A stretch of 51,712 bases of DNA, from assembly GCA_018240745.1 (NCBI GenBank), contig JAFEFF010000211.1, forward strand, positions 1 through 51,712, read 5' to 3'. A model generated the notes under the pieces. The model ran no database searches. It worked only from the letters and a program-made list of their open reading frames with translations, and was not told where the DNA came from. The stretch comes from Pseudomonadota bacterium. GTDB lineage: Bacteria; Pseudomonadota; Alphaproteobacteria; Reyranellales; Reyranellaceae. The position numbers and the translations under genes are program-made. This document shows positions 44,465 through 51,712 of this stretch, piece after piece (positions within the stretch are counted from its first letter, which is position 1; the number at the start of each line of letters is the position of its first letter).

Positions 44465-46186
44465 ATGACCGACCTCGTCATTCGGGGCGCCACCGTCCTC
44501 GATGGCCTGGGCAACGATCCGATCCGCGCGGATGTCGCGGTCAAGGACGGCAAGATCGCCGCTATCGGCAGCATCCGGGATCAGGCAGCGAAGACGATCG
44601 ACGCCGGCGGGCTCACCCTCTCGCCGGGCGTCGTCGACGTGCACACGCACTACGATGCGCAGGTGACGTGGGATGCCACGCTGTCGCCCTCGCCGTCGCT
44701 CGGTGTCACCACCGCCGTGATGGGCAATTGCGGCTTCGGCATCGTGCCGGCCCCGGCCGATGCGCGCGACCTCGTCATCCGCAACCTCTCGGTGGTCGAG
44801 GGCATGGACCTCGATGCGCTGCGCACCGGCATCAAGTGGGACTTCGAGAGCTTCGGCGACTACATGGCGATGCTGCGGCGGCGGGCGCCCTACGCCAACG
44901 TCGCGGTGCTGGCCGGCCATTCGACCATCCGCACCGCGGTGATGGGCGAGGCCGCGTCGCAGCGCAAGGATGCGACACCCGAGGAACTCGCGAAGATGAA
45001 GGCGATGGTGGCCGACGCCATGGCCCACGGCGCGATCGGGCTGGGCGCGTCGTATTCGCTCAATCATTCGGGCTATGGCGGCGTGCCGATGCCCTCGACC
45101 ATCGCGCCGATGGAGGAGCTCGACGCGCTGGTCGGCGCGATGGGCCCGCGCGGCAAGGGCGTGATCGCGATCGCCTCGGGCGTGAAGACGCCGCAGGAGC
45201 TGGAGCCGATGGCGGCCAGGCACGGCCGGCCGTTCTTCCAGGGAACCGGCGTCGCCATGTACAACGAGCAGGCGCCCGATCGCGCCATCAAGATCTTCGA
45301 CGACTGCGCGGCCGCCATCCGGCGCGGCAACGGGCTCTATGTCCAGATCCCGTGCCAGCCGCTCAGCTTCGATTTCACCATGGCGAACGCCTATCCGTTC
45401 TACAGCCATTCGGCGTTCGACCCGATCAAGGCGTACACGCCCGAGCAGCTCAAGCAGGTGTTCCGCGATTCGTCGTGGCGCGCGGCATTCCGCGAAAACG
45501 CCAGGACACCGCGGCCGGGCATGATCTTCCAGGGCAACTGGGACCGCGTCATGGTCGCGGTGACGCACAAGCCCGCCAACGCGAGATACACCAACCGCTA
45601 CCTGAACGAGATCGCGGCGGCGGAGCATCGCGATCCGCTCGACATCATGCTCGACCTGTCGCTCGACGAGGATCTCGAGACGGCGTTCCTCGGCCGCTTC
45701 CTCAATGTCGGCGACGACGGCGTGGCGCGGCTTCTGAAGCACGAGGCGGGCGTGGTCGCGCTCTCCGATGCCGGCGCCCACCTCATCTACATGTGCGACG
45801 CGGGCTTCGGCCTGCACTTCCTGGCGCGCTGGGTGCGCGAGCGCGGCGACTTCGACATCGTCGAGGGCGTGCGCCGGCTCACCTCTCATCCGGCCGACCT
45901 GTACGGCATCCAGAACCGTGGCCGCATCGCCGTCGGAGCACAGGCCGATCTGCTGCTGTTCGATCCGTCGAGCGTCGGCGTCTCGCCGTCCGAGCGCGTG
46001 GCCGACCTGCCGGGCGGCGGACGGCGCACCATCCGCAAGCCGACCGGCGTGCACGGCGTGTTCTGCAACGGCGTCATGACCTTCGACGGCAAGGACTACG
46101 TCAGGCACGCCAAGGGCCCCGGCCAGGTGCTCGACCGCTTCAACGCCTCGCGCGGCAGGCACAATCTGGCGATGGCAGCGCAGTAA
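44465..46186 (+). CDS. D-aminoacylase / N-acyl-D-amino-acid deacylase-type amidohydrolase
   Basis: A 573-residue zinc hydrolase of the amidohydrolase superfamily. VDVHTHYDAQVTWD near 58-71 gives the His-x-His metal ligands, GNCGFG near 87 the bridging cysteine of D-aminoacylases, LAGHST another histidine, and LSDAGAHL near 438 the catalytic aspartate. A C-terminal beta domain includes GRIAVGAQADLLLFDP. Family members remove acyl groups from D-amino acids, but relatives cleave other amides. The three-base gap to maeB indicates one transcript. A large palindrome follows immediately. Substrate is inference. Confidence 0.87.
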   Translation: MTDLVIRGATVLDGLGNDPIRADVAVKDGKIAAIGSIRDQAAKTIDAGGLTLSPGVVDVHTHYDAQVTWDATLSPSPSLGVTTAVMGNCGFGIVPAPADARDLVIRNLSVVEGMDLDALRTGIKWDFESFGDYMAMLRRRAPYANVAVLAGHSTIRTAVMGEAASQRKDATPEELAKMKAMVADAMAHGAIGLGASYSLNHSGYGGVPMPSTIAPMEELDALVGAMGPRGKGVIAIASGVKTPQELEPMAARHGRPFFQGTGVAMYNEQAPDRAIKIFDDCAAAIRRGNGLYVQIPCQPLSFDFTMANAYPFYSHSAFDPIKAYTPEQLKQVFRDSSWRAAFRENARTPRPGMIFQGNWDRVMVAVTHKPANARYTNRYLNEIAAAEHRDPLDIMLDLSLDEDLETAFLGRFLNVGDDGVARLLKHEAGVVALSDAGAHLIYMCDAGFGLHFLARWVRERGDFDIVEGVRRLTSHPADLYGIQNRGRIAVGAQADLLLFDPSSVGVSPSERVADLPGGGRRTIRKPTGVHGVFCNGVMTFDGKDYVRHAKGPGQVLDRFNASRGRHNLAMAAQ

Positions 46187-46188
46187 CC

Positions 46189-46253
46189 TTCCCGTCGTCT
46201 CGACCGGAGCGCGAAGCGCGGGGATTATCCCGCGCGAGTCGAGACGACGGGAA
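46189..46253. repeat. Compound palindromic element downstream of the amidohydrolase
   Basis: Outer arms of 16 bp (46189-46204 and 46238-46253) pair perfectly: TTCCCGTCGTCTCGAC with GTCGAGACGACGGGAA. The 33-base interior folds again: GCGCGGG (46216-46222), GATTAT, CCCGCGC (46229-46235), plus GCGC-GAA-GCGC at 46209-46219. It begins three bases after the stop codon. It could stop or shield transcription, but its elaborate form suggests a genome-wide palindromic unit. Confidence 0.85.
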
Positions 46254-46278
46254 ATGTGAACGGCGAGGATTTGCTCTC

Positions 46279-46923
46279 GTGACTCTTCACACCTACGGCC
46301 TCTACCTCGCGGCGGTCGTGCTGATCTCGGCGACGCCGGGGCCGAACATCTTCTACGTCACCGCGCGCAGCATCCGCTTCGGTTTCGGCCCGGCCATGCT
46401 GGCGATGACCGGATGCCTGCTGGCGCTCGCCCTGACCCTGAGCGCGTCGGTGGCGGGAGTCAGCGCCTTCATGCTCGCCGTGCCGGCAGCCTTCGAGGCG
46501 CTGAAGTATTTTGGCGCGGCCTACCTGATCTTCCTCGGGATCCAGGCCTGGCGCGCGCCGGTCGCCGATCTCGCATCGGCATCGGCATCGGCATCGGCAT
46601 CGGGGTCGCCGCGCGAAACCGCGAGCCGCTGGTCGCATTTTCGCGGCGGCTTCCTGGTCGGCATCAGCAATCCCAAGCTGCTGGTGTTCGCCGCCGCCTT
46701 CTTCCCGCAGTTCATCGCGAAGGATGCGCCGTGGTTGCCGCAGTTCGCGCTGCTCGTCGCGACCTTCCTCGCGGTCGAGGCGTGCGCCTATGTCACAGTC
46801 GCGTCGAGTGCCCGCGGCCTGGCGCGTTACCTCGTGCAAGCGGCGTGGCAGCGTAGAATCAATCGTCTGAGCGGCGTGATCTTCGCCGGCTTCGGCTGCG
46901 CCCTGCTGCGCTACCGGCCGTAA
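46279..46923 (+). CDS. LysE/RhtB-family amino-acid exporter
   Basis: A 214-residue inner-membrane protein with about six spans. LISATPGPNIFYV near residue 20 is the family's TPGP signature, and GFLVGISNPKLLVFAAAFFPQF is its second conserved block. Such proteins pump out lysine, homoserine, threonine or other small solutes. The start is GTG at 46279 with GAGGA about ten bases upstream. The loop between spans 3 and 4 carries a run of alternating Ala-Ser (residues 98-108) encoded by a hexanucleotide repeat. Placed between amidohydrolase and TRAP genes; specific substrate unknown. Confidence 0.88.
   Translation: MTLHTYGLYLAAVVLISATPGPNIFYVTARSIRFGFGPAMLAMTGCLLALALTLSASVAGVSAFMLAVPAAFEALKYFGAAYLIFLGIQAWRAPVADLASASASASASGSPRETASRWSHFRGGFLVGISNPKLLVFAAAFFPQFIAKDAPWLPQFALLVATFLAVEACAYVTVASSARGLARYLVQAAWQRRINRLSGVIFAGFGCALLRYRP
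46573..46602 (+). repeat. Five tandem GCATCG hexamers inside the LysE gene
   Basis: GCATCG is repeated five times without error, coding for alternating Ser and Ala in a cytoplasmic-type loop. A six-base unit changes length without breaking frame, so copy number may vary between strains. Confidence 0.9.
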
Positions 46924-46950
46924 CGCTTTGCGGCCTTGTGCAGGCGGTAT

Positions 46951-46970
46951 AGGATTTTCACAAGAATCCT
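46951..46970. promoter_or_regulatory. Inverted repeat upstream of the TRAP operon
   Basis: AGGATT (46951-46956), eight bases, AATCCT (46965-46970), flanked by CAGG (46941-46944) and CCTG (46972-46975), which also pair. It ends 17 bp before the dctP start codon, overlapping the ribosome-site region. It could be an operator or a translation-modulating hairpin. Evidence is structure only. Confidence 0.35.
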
Positions 46971-46987
46971 GCCTGGGAGGGCACGCC

Positions 46988-48022
46988 GTGACGAACACCA
47001 TCATGAAAATCAGCAGCCGCAACCTTCCGCTGCGACGCCGCAGCCTGGTCAAGGGCGGCCTGGCCGGCATCATCGCCAGCGGCATGGCGCCGACCTTTGC
47101 GCGCGCCGAGGCCAAGAAGCTGGTGATGGCGCACATCGTGCCGCCGCCGGAATCGGGCGCGGTCGGCTTCGCCTGGCAGGCCGAGGAGGTGCGCAAGCGC
47201 TCGAACGGCGAGCTCGACATGCAGTTCTTCGGCGGCACCTTGCTCAGCAAGGAGCTCGAGATCATGAACGCCGTGAAGTCGGGCAACATCCAGATGGGCG
47301 ATCCGGCCGGCGCCGCCGCCACGGTGTTCCCGGAGATGGGCGTGTTCCTGGTGCCCTACCTCGTGCAGAGCTACGCCCACGCCTACAAGATGTTCAACGG
47401 GGCGATCGGCGACGCGCTCGATAAGCAGTTCCAGGAGAAGTACAAGCTCAAGGTGATGTGCTTCTTCGATTACGGCTTCCGGCATTTCTGGATGGCCAAG
47501 AAGCAGATCATCGAGCCGAAGGACCTGCGCGGCCTGAAGGTCCGCGTTCAGCAGGGCAAGGTGTTCGCCGACACGATCAACGGGCTGGGCGGCAACGCCG
47601 TGCCGATGGCGTGGGGCGAGGTCATTTCGGCCGCCAAGTCGGGCGTGATCGACGGCGGCGACCTGCCGATCGTCAACCAGGTCGCGCTCAAGATCTACGA
47701 GGTCTCGAAGTACTGCTCGATGACCTTCCACAACTACGGTCCGACCCTCAACACCATGAACCTCGCCACCTGGGAGGGCCTCAGCCCGGCGCACAAGAAG
47801 CTGATGCTCGACACCAGCCGCGAGGCGCAGGACAAGATCCGCCAGCTCACCGAATCGGTCGACAATCTGGAAGCCGCCAAGAAGGCGCTCGAGCCCAAGG
47901 GCATGACCGTGGCGGCCGCCAAGGTCGAGGATTTCCGCAAGGTCGCGCAGGCCAAGATCTGGCCGGCCTACAAGTCGCAGTTCAGCGGCCTGTGGGAGCA
48001 GGTCGAAAGCGTGAAGGCGTAG
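46988..48022 (+). CDS. dctP: TRAP transporter solute-binding protein (DctP-like)
   Basis: A 344-residue exported binding protein. The N-terminus has a twin-arginine-like LRRRSLVKGGLAG followed by a hydrophobic core and ARAEA cleavage site near residue 40. The mature part contains EEVRKRSNGELDMQFFGG, LRGLKVRVQQGKVF (the conserved arginine that binds carboxylates) and GGDLPIVNQVALK. It captures an organic acid in the periplasm and hands it to the permeases. GTG at 46988 is favoured over ATG at 47003 because GGGAGGG lies six bases upstream. First gene of a three-gene TRAP operon. Solute unknown. Confidence 0.92.
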   Translation: MTNTIMKISSRNLPLRRRSLVKGGLAGIIASGMAPTFARAEAKKLVMAHIVPPPESGAVGFAWQAEEVRKRSNGELDMQFFGGTLLSKELEIMNAVKSGNIQMGDPAGAAATVFPEMGVFLVPYLVQSYAHAYKMFNGAIGDALDKQFQEKYKLKVMCFFDYGFRHFWMAKKQIIEPKDLRGLKVRVQQGKVFADTINGLGGNAVPMAWGEVISAAKSGVIDGGDLPIVNQVALKIYEVSKYCSMTFHNYGPTLNTMNLATWEGLSPAHKKLMLDTSREAQDKIRQLTESVDNLEAAKKALEPKGMTVAAAKVEDFRKVAQAKIWPAYKSQFSGLWEQVESVKA

Positions 48023-48029
48023 GGGGACG

Positions 48030-48524
48030 GTGGCGCGCTTCATCACCGCGATTCCCAGGATCGTCGTCGCCCTCCTGCTCACCGCGGCGATCATCAACCT
48101 GCTGATCGGCGTGTTCCTGCGCTACGTGATGATCCCGGTGACCGACTGGCTGGACATGGATTCCATCCCCTTCACCTGGGTCGAGGAGGTGGGCGAGATG
48201 CTGCTCGCCTGGCTGACCCTGGTCGGCGCCGCGATCGGCGTGCGCGAGCGCAGCCACTTCACCCTGCACGTGCTGCGCTTCGCGCCGCGCAGCCAGGCGA
48301 TCATCGACCGCATCCACTATGCGCTGGTCGCGGTGATGGGCGGGGTGGCGAGCTGGTTCGGCGTGCGGCTCTGCATCCTCAACCACACGCTGGTGACGCC
48401 CGGCCTGTCGATCCCGCTGTCGGTGCTCTACGCCTCGTGCGCCACCGGCGGCGCGCTGCTGGTGGTCTATGCGCTTTCGATGATCGTGAGCCCGCCCCCG
48501 CAATCCACCGATGGTGCGCACTGA
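48030..48524 (+). CDS. dctQ: TRAP transporter small permease (DctQ-like)
   Basis: A 164-residue inner-membrane protein with four hydrophobic segments (about 8-30, 52-70, 90-112, 130-152). FTWVEEVGEMLLAWLTLVGAAIGVRERSHF is the well-known DctQ block between spans 2 and 3. It forms a complex with the large permease. The start is GTG at 48030, seven bases after the dctP stop, with GGGGGA just ahead. Very similar layout in all TRAP operons. Confidence 0.92.
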   Translation: MARFITAIPRIVVALLLTAAIINLLIGVFLRYVMIPVTDWLDMDSIPFTWVEEVGEMLLAWLTLVGAAIGVRERSHFTLHVLRFAPRSQAIIDRIHYALVAVMGGVASWFGVRLCILNHTLVTPGLSIPLSVLYASCATGGALLVVYALSMIVSPPPQSTDGAH

Positions 48525-48526
48525 CG

Positions 48527-49810
48527 ATGCTGCTGCTCCTCGTCGCCGCCATCTTCATCGTCCTGATCCTGTTTTCGATGCCCATCGTGTTCGCGCTGGG
48601 CGTCTCGGCGATGGCCGGCCTGTTCATCGGCGGCTACGACATGCAGGTCTTCTCGTCCAGCCTGGTGTCGGGCTCGCAGAGCTGGGTGCTGCTCGCCATC
48701 CCCGCCTTCGTCTTTGCCGGCGGCCTGATGGAGAAGTGCGGCATGAGCCACGCGCTGGTCGACTTCACGCGCGCGCTGGTCGGCTGGGTCAAGGGCGGGC
48801 TCGGCATGTCGGTGATCGTGGTCGCCTACTTCTTCTCCGACATCTGCGGCTCGAAGATGGCCGAGGTCTCGGCCCTCGGCTCGACCCTGATGCCGCCGCT
48901 CACCAAGGCCGGGTACAAGCGCGAGGACTCGGCCTCGCTGATCGCCGCCGGCACGGCGATGGGCATGCTGGTGCCTCCGGCGATCTTCATGATCGTGATC
49001 GCCCAGGTGACCAACACCTCGGCGGTGGCGCTGTTCCTCGCGGGCTTCGTGCCGGCCGCCACCATCATGGCCTGCCTGATGGTCCTGGTCTGGCTGCGCG
49101 CCCGCAAGTACGACTGGCCGGTCGACACGCGGCCGAGCGTCAGGCTGATCGCGACCACCGGCCGGCGCGCCGCGGTTCCGCTGGTCATCCCGATCGTCAT
49201 CCTGGTCGGCTTCGTGATGGGCGTCTTCACCGCCACCGAGGCCGGCGCCGTGGTCGCGGGCTACGCCTTCTTCGCCGCGATCCTCTACTACCGCAACGTC
49301 AGCTTCATCGAGATGGTCCGTCTCGCCTACGACAGCGCGATCCTGACCGCGGCGGTGATCTTCCTGCTCGCCGTCGCCTCGGTGTTCCAGTACCTGATGG
49401 GCGTCACCGGCGTGCCGACCCTGCTGGCCGAAGTGCTGCTGCCGCTCAAGTCGGCGCACTGGCTGTTCCTGATCGCCATCGCCCTCATCACCATGATGTT
49501 CGGCATGGTGCTGGAAGGCCTGCCCGCGGCGGTAGTGCTGATCCCCGTGGTCTTCCCGATCGCCGAGAAGATGGGAATTGACCCCTACCACTTCAACATC
49601 GTCATCACCGCCTCGGTCGGCATCGGCCTGTTCCTGCCGCCGATGGGCGTCGGCCTGCTGATGGCGCTGCGCTTCGCCAACCTGTCGGTCGGCCAGCACT
49701 GGCGCGCCTACATGCCCTACATCGCCGCGCTGATGATCGGCCTGCTGCTGATCATCCTGTTCCCGCAGCTCTCGCTGTTCCTGCCGCGGCTCGCCGGCGC
49801 GATTCCGTAA
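48527..49810 (+). CDS. dctM: TRAP transporter large permease (DctM-like)
   Basis: A 427-residue inner-membrane protein with about twelve spans that forms the sodium-driven transport path. Family blocks: LLAIPAFVFAGGLMEKCG, YFFSDICGSKMAEVSALGSTLMPPLTKAGY, GTAMGMLVPPAIFMIV and VFPIAEKMGIDPYHFNI. ATG at 48527 lies two bases after the dctQ stop. It ends only six bases from the convergent rnk stop, with no terminator between. Firm family call. Confidence 0.94.
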   Translation: MLLLLVAAIFIVLILFSMPIVFALGVSAMAGLFIGGYDMQVFSSSLVSGSQSWVLLAIPAFVFAGGLMEKCGMSHALVDFTRALVGWVKGGLGMSVIVVAYFFSDICGSKMAEVSALGSTLMPPLTKAGYKREDSASLIAAGTAMGMLVPPAIFMIVIAQVTNTSAVALFLAGFVPAATIMACLMVLVWLRARKYDWPVDTRPSVRLIATTGRRAAVPLVIPIVILVGFVMGVFTATEAGAVVAGYAFFAAILYYRNVSFIEMVRLAYDSAILTAAVIFLLAVASVFQYLMGVTGVPTLLAEVLLPLKSAHWLFLIAIALITMMFGMVLEGLPAAVVLIPVVFPIAEKMGIDPYHFNIVITASVGIGLFLPPMGVGLLMALRFANLSVGQHWRAYMPYIAALMIGLLLIILFPQLSLFLPRLAGAIP

Positions 49811-49816
49811 TCCGGT

Positions 49817-50206
49817 TCAGCCGACCTTCGTCACGGTCAGGCGATGGTGCTTGCCGTCTCGCGCGGTCCACGAGATCGACTGGCCGGTGCCCAGCCCGAT
49901 CAATGCCGCACCGACCGGCGTCATCACCGAGATGCGATGCTGGTCGAGGCTCTCGTCGGCGGGATAGACCAGCTTCAGGGTCCGCGTGTTGCCGTCGTCG
50001 GACTTGAAGGTCACGGTCGTGCCCATGCGCACGACGTCCTTCGGCACTTCCTTGTCGTCGACGATCTGCGCGCGTTCGAGCTCGTCCAGGAGCTCCTGCG
50101 CCACTTCGGGCAGCCGCTCCATCGAGGCGTTGGCGAGATCGGTCAGCCGCTCGTACTCGGCGTTGCTGACGATAAGGGTCGTCGAGCGTGTGCGCGTCGT
50201 TGCCAT
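49817..50206 (-). CDS. rnk: Rnk-type regulator of nucleoside diphosphate kinase (GreA/GreB C-terminal fold)
   Basis: A 129-residue protein. N-terminal helices (residues 16-50; EYERLTDLANASMERLPEVAQELLDELERA) are followed by a GreA/GreB-like C-terminal domain with VRMGTTVTFKSDDGNTRTLKLVYP and ISVMTPVGAALIGLGTGQSISW. The short helices lack the acidic tip of true GreA, which matches Rnk, a protein that binds RNA polymerase without cleavage activity and affects nucleotide pools. ATG at 50206. It sits eight bases downstream of a reductase gene. Confidence 0.88.
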   Translation of the reverse strand: MATTRTRSTTLIVSNAEYERLTDLANASMERLPEVAQELLDELERAQIVDDKEVPKDVVRMGTTVTFKSDDGNTRTLKLVYPADESLDQHRISVMTPVGAALIGLGTGQSISWTARDGKHHRLTVTKVG

Positions 50207-50214
50207 TCTGGAGC

Positions 50215-51144
50215 CTAACCCGCGCGAGGCCGGCGGGCCAAATAGACTTGCAGGTGCGCGTAGGCCATCCGAAGGTTGGGCGTTGATATTCCAGCCTTTT
50301 TCGCCCGCGCGATCATGTCGCCGACGATATGGTCGGCCTCGACCATCGCGCCTTTCTCGAGGTCGTGCAGCATCGAGGCGGTGAAGCGCGAGCCCTTGAC
50401 GGTCAGAAACCCGCGAATCGTCTGCATGCCCTTGTCGCCGGGATCGCAGCCGGCCGCCGCGGCCGTCCGGCGGCACTCGTCGACCGTCTCCATGACGATG
50501 GCGCGGCCCTCGTCAGCCTCGAGAATGTCACCGGACGAGCCGCGCATCAGGCAATTCGTCGAGGCCAGCGAACACAGCATGATCCACTTGTCCCACAGGT
50601 CCTGCACGATGTTGGGATGCAGCCCACCGTCGATACCGGACTTCCTGATCGCCGCATCGAGCTCCTTCAACGAAGCGCGCGGCTCGCGCCCATCGCGCTC
50701 GCCGAAGGAGATCGCGGCGAACGGGCTGGTGTGGAGGATCGTGCCCTCGGGCGACATCGCCACGCCGACACGCGCCAGACCGCCCACCACCCTGTCCTTG
50801 CCGAACTTCGCGTCGAGCACGTCGAGATGGCGCATGCCGTTCAGGAGCGGCACGATCGTCGTGGTCGGGCCGACCGCCGGCGCGATCGCCTCGATCGCCG
50901 AGTCGAGATCGTAGGCCTTGGGCGTCAACAGCACGATGTCGTACGGCCCGCCCGCGCTGCCCGTGAGGACGGTCTTCACCTTCTGGGTGATGTCTCCCTT
51001 GGGGCTCTTGATCACGAGACCGTCGCGCTCGATCGCCTTCTGCCGTGGCGGCCGCACGAGGAACGTCACGTCGGCACCGCTCTGATGCAGCCGGCCGCCG
51101 ACATAGCCGCCGATCGCGCCGGCGCCCAGGATCAGGATCTTCAC
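50215..51144 (-). CDS. Ketopantoate reductase (PanE/ApbA) family protein
   Basis: A 309-residue NADPH-dependent reductase. ILILGAGAIGGYVGGRL is the N-terminal Rossmann loop; DLWDKWIMLCSLASTNCLMRG holds the catalytic-lysine position, and ASMLHDLEKGAMVEADHIVG the conserved Ser and Glu. PanE reduces 2-dehydropantoate for CoA synthesis, but many ApbA-family paralogues act on other keto acids. The start is GTG at 51144, one base after the stop of a second copy, so this pair is co-transcribed. I leave the symbol empty because paralogues exist. Confidence 0.85.
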   Translation of the reverse strand: MKILILGAGAIGGYVGGRLHQSGADVTFLVRPPRQKAIERDGLVIKSPKGDITQKVKTVLTGSAGGPYDIVLLTPKAYDLDSAIEAIAPAVGPTTTIVPLLNGMRHLDVLDAKFGKDRVVGGLARVGVAMSPEGTILHTSPFAAISFGERDGREPRASLKELDAAIRKSGIDGGLHPNIVQDLWDKWIMLCSLASTNCLMRGSSGDILEADEGRAIVMETVDECRRTAAAAGCDPGDKGMQTIRGFLTVKGSRFTASMLHDLEKGAMVEADHIVGDMIARAKKAGISTPNLRMAYAHLQVYLARRPRAG

Positions 51145-51145
51145 G

Positions 51146-51712
51146 TCACGCCCCCTTCAGTCCCTTTCGCGCCCGCCGCGCCTCGTAGGTTTGCAGATGC
51201 GCATAGGCGAAGCGCAGGTTGGGCGCCGCCACGCCGAGCTTGCGGGCGCGCGCCAGCATGTCGCCGACGATCGACTTCGCCTCGACCGCGCCGCCTTTCT
51301 CGATGTCGCCCAGGATCGACGCGACGGCCTTGCTGCCCTTCTGGGTCAGGCTCGCCCTGATCGCGCCGACGACCGCATCGCTCGGCGGATAGCCCTCGGC
51401 TGCCGCGACCTTGCGGCACTCCTCGAGGATCTCGGCCGTGATCGCGCCGCCATCCTCGGACTCCATGATGTCGCCGACCGTCCCGCGCATCGCCGAGCAC
51501 ATCGAGGCGATGGCGCCCAGCATGATCCACTTGTCCCACAGATCCTGGTTGATGTCGGGATTGAGCCCGCCTTCGATGCCGGCCTTCCTGCAGGCTGCAT
51601 CGAGCTCGACCAGGGCGGCGCGCGGCGCCTTGCCGTCGCGCTCGCCGAACGACACGCCCGACGCGCCGGAATGGAGAATCTCGCCGTTCGGGCCCAGCAT
51701 GCCGGAAATGCG
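51146..51712 (-). CDS. Second ketopantoate-reductase-family protein, C-terminal part (runs off right edge)
   Basis: The last 188 codons of a paralogue of the neighbouring reductase. The two align across this region: WDKWIMLGAIASMCSAMRG, AVASILGDIEKGGAVEAKSIVG and PNLRFAYAHLQTYEARR match blocks in the other copy at identical spacing. The N-terminal NADPH loop lies beyond the window. It is the upstream gene of the pair. Lysine and glutamate of the active site are kept. Tandem duplication with divergence is the simplest explanation. Confidence 0.85.
   Translation of the reverse strand, partial: RISGMLGPNGEILHSGASGVSFGERDGKAPRAALVELDAACRKAGIEGGLNPDINQDLWDKWIMLGAIASMCSAMRGTVGDIMESEDGGAITAEILEECRKVAAAEGYPPSDAVVGAIRASLTQKGSKAVASILGDIEKGGAVEAKSIVGDMLARARKLGVAAPNLRFAYAHLQTYEARRARKGLKGA

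Noticed and set aside
42074..46162. A 1362-codon open frame on the minus strand opposite maeB and the amidohydrolase
   Set aside because: Its codon third positions mirror the real plus-strand genes; the product is Arg/His/Ala/Asp-rich without domains. It is an antisense effect of GC-rich coding DNA.

Overview
The window is about 51.7 kb of very GC-rich DNA with strong GC preference at third codon positions. It looks chromosomal and alphaproteobacterial. Supporting evidence is the hemD/mitofilin/hemY order, a MaeB-type malic enzyme fused to a phosphotransacetylase domain, an adenylate cyclase with TPR repeats, TRAP and peptide-type ABC transporters, and several luciferase-like monooxygenases. 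A soil Rhodospirillales/Rhizobiales organism (Reyranella- or Bradyrhizobium-like) fits, but genus is inference. I see no tRNA, rRNA, CRISPR array, insertion sequence or prophage. Both ends cut through genes.

Layout. 1-3.7 kb: the start of an FAD monooxygenase and a metallophosphoesterase (minus), then a VOC protein, a cold-shock protein, two related small helical proteins and an unknown protein (plus). 3.8-9.9 kb (minus): a 1049-residue protein of unknown function, then an adenylate cyclase-TPR gene and a luciferase-like oxidoreductase that form one unit. 9.9-22 kb (minus): an HpaB-type hydroxylase, a complete peptide-type ABC transporter (binding protein, two permeases, two ATPases), a GntR regulator with a readable promoter, a feruloyl-CoA-synthetase-like ligase overlapping an SGNH hydrolase, and a second luciferase-like enzyme. 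This could be an uptake and breakdown locus for aromatic or other organic acids (inference). 22-26 kb: a MscS-type channel and a Tat-exported sulfatase, divergent from a TetR regulator and a third luciferase-like enzyme. 28-31 kb: a GFA-family protein, a RelE/ParE toxin remnant, an acetyltransferase, argC, an ATC-hydrolase-family protein and an exported alpha/beta hydrolase.

32.6-38.3 kb (plus): ogt, a single reading frame joining HemD to a mitofilin-like membrane protein, hemY, a short MetE-like methionine synthase and a membrane protein with no normal start codon. 38.4-42 kb (minus): mutS, translationally overlapped by a nucleotidyltransferase gene. 42.1-49.8 kb (plus): maeB, a D-aminoacylase-type amidohydrolase, a LysE exporter and a TRAP transporter (dctPQM), which together suggest amino-acid and C4-acid metabolism. 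49.8 kb to the end (minus): Rnk and two tandem ketopantoate-reductase paralogues.

The least explained items are the 1049-residue protein with a repeated 9-bp motif upstream, the HemD-mitofilin fusion, two large palindromic elements (15.2 and 46.2 kb), and the paired small helical proteins. I did not find a clear multi-gene system that is demonstrably new. Domain names rest on reading motifs by eye, without database searches.
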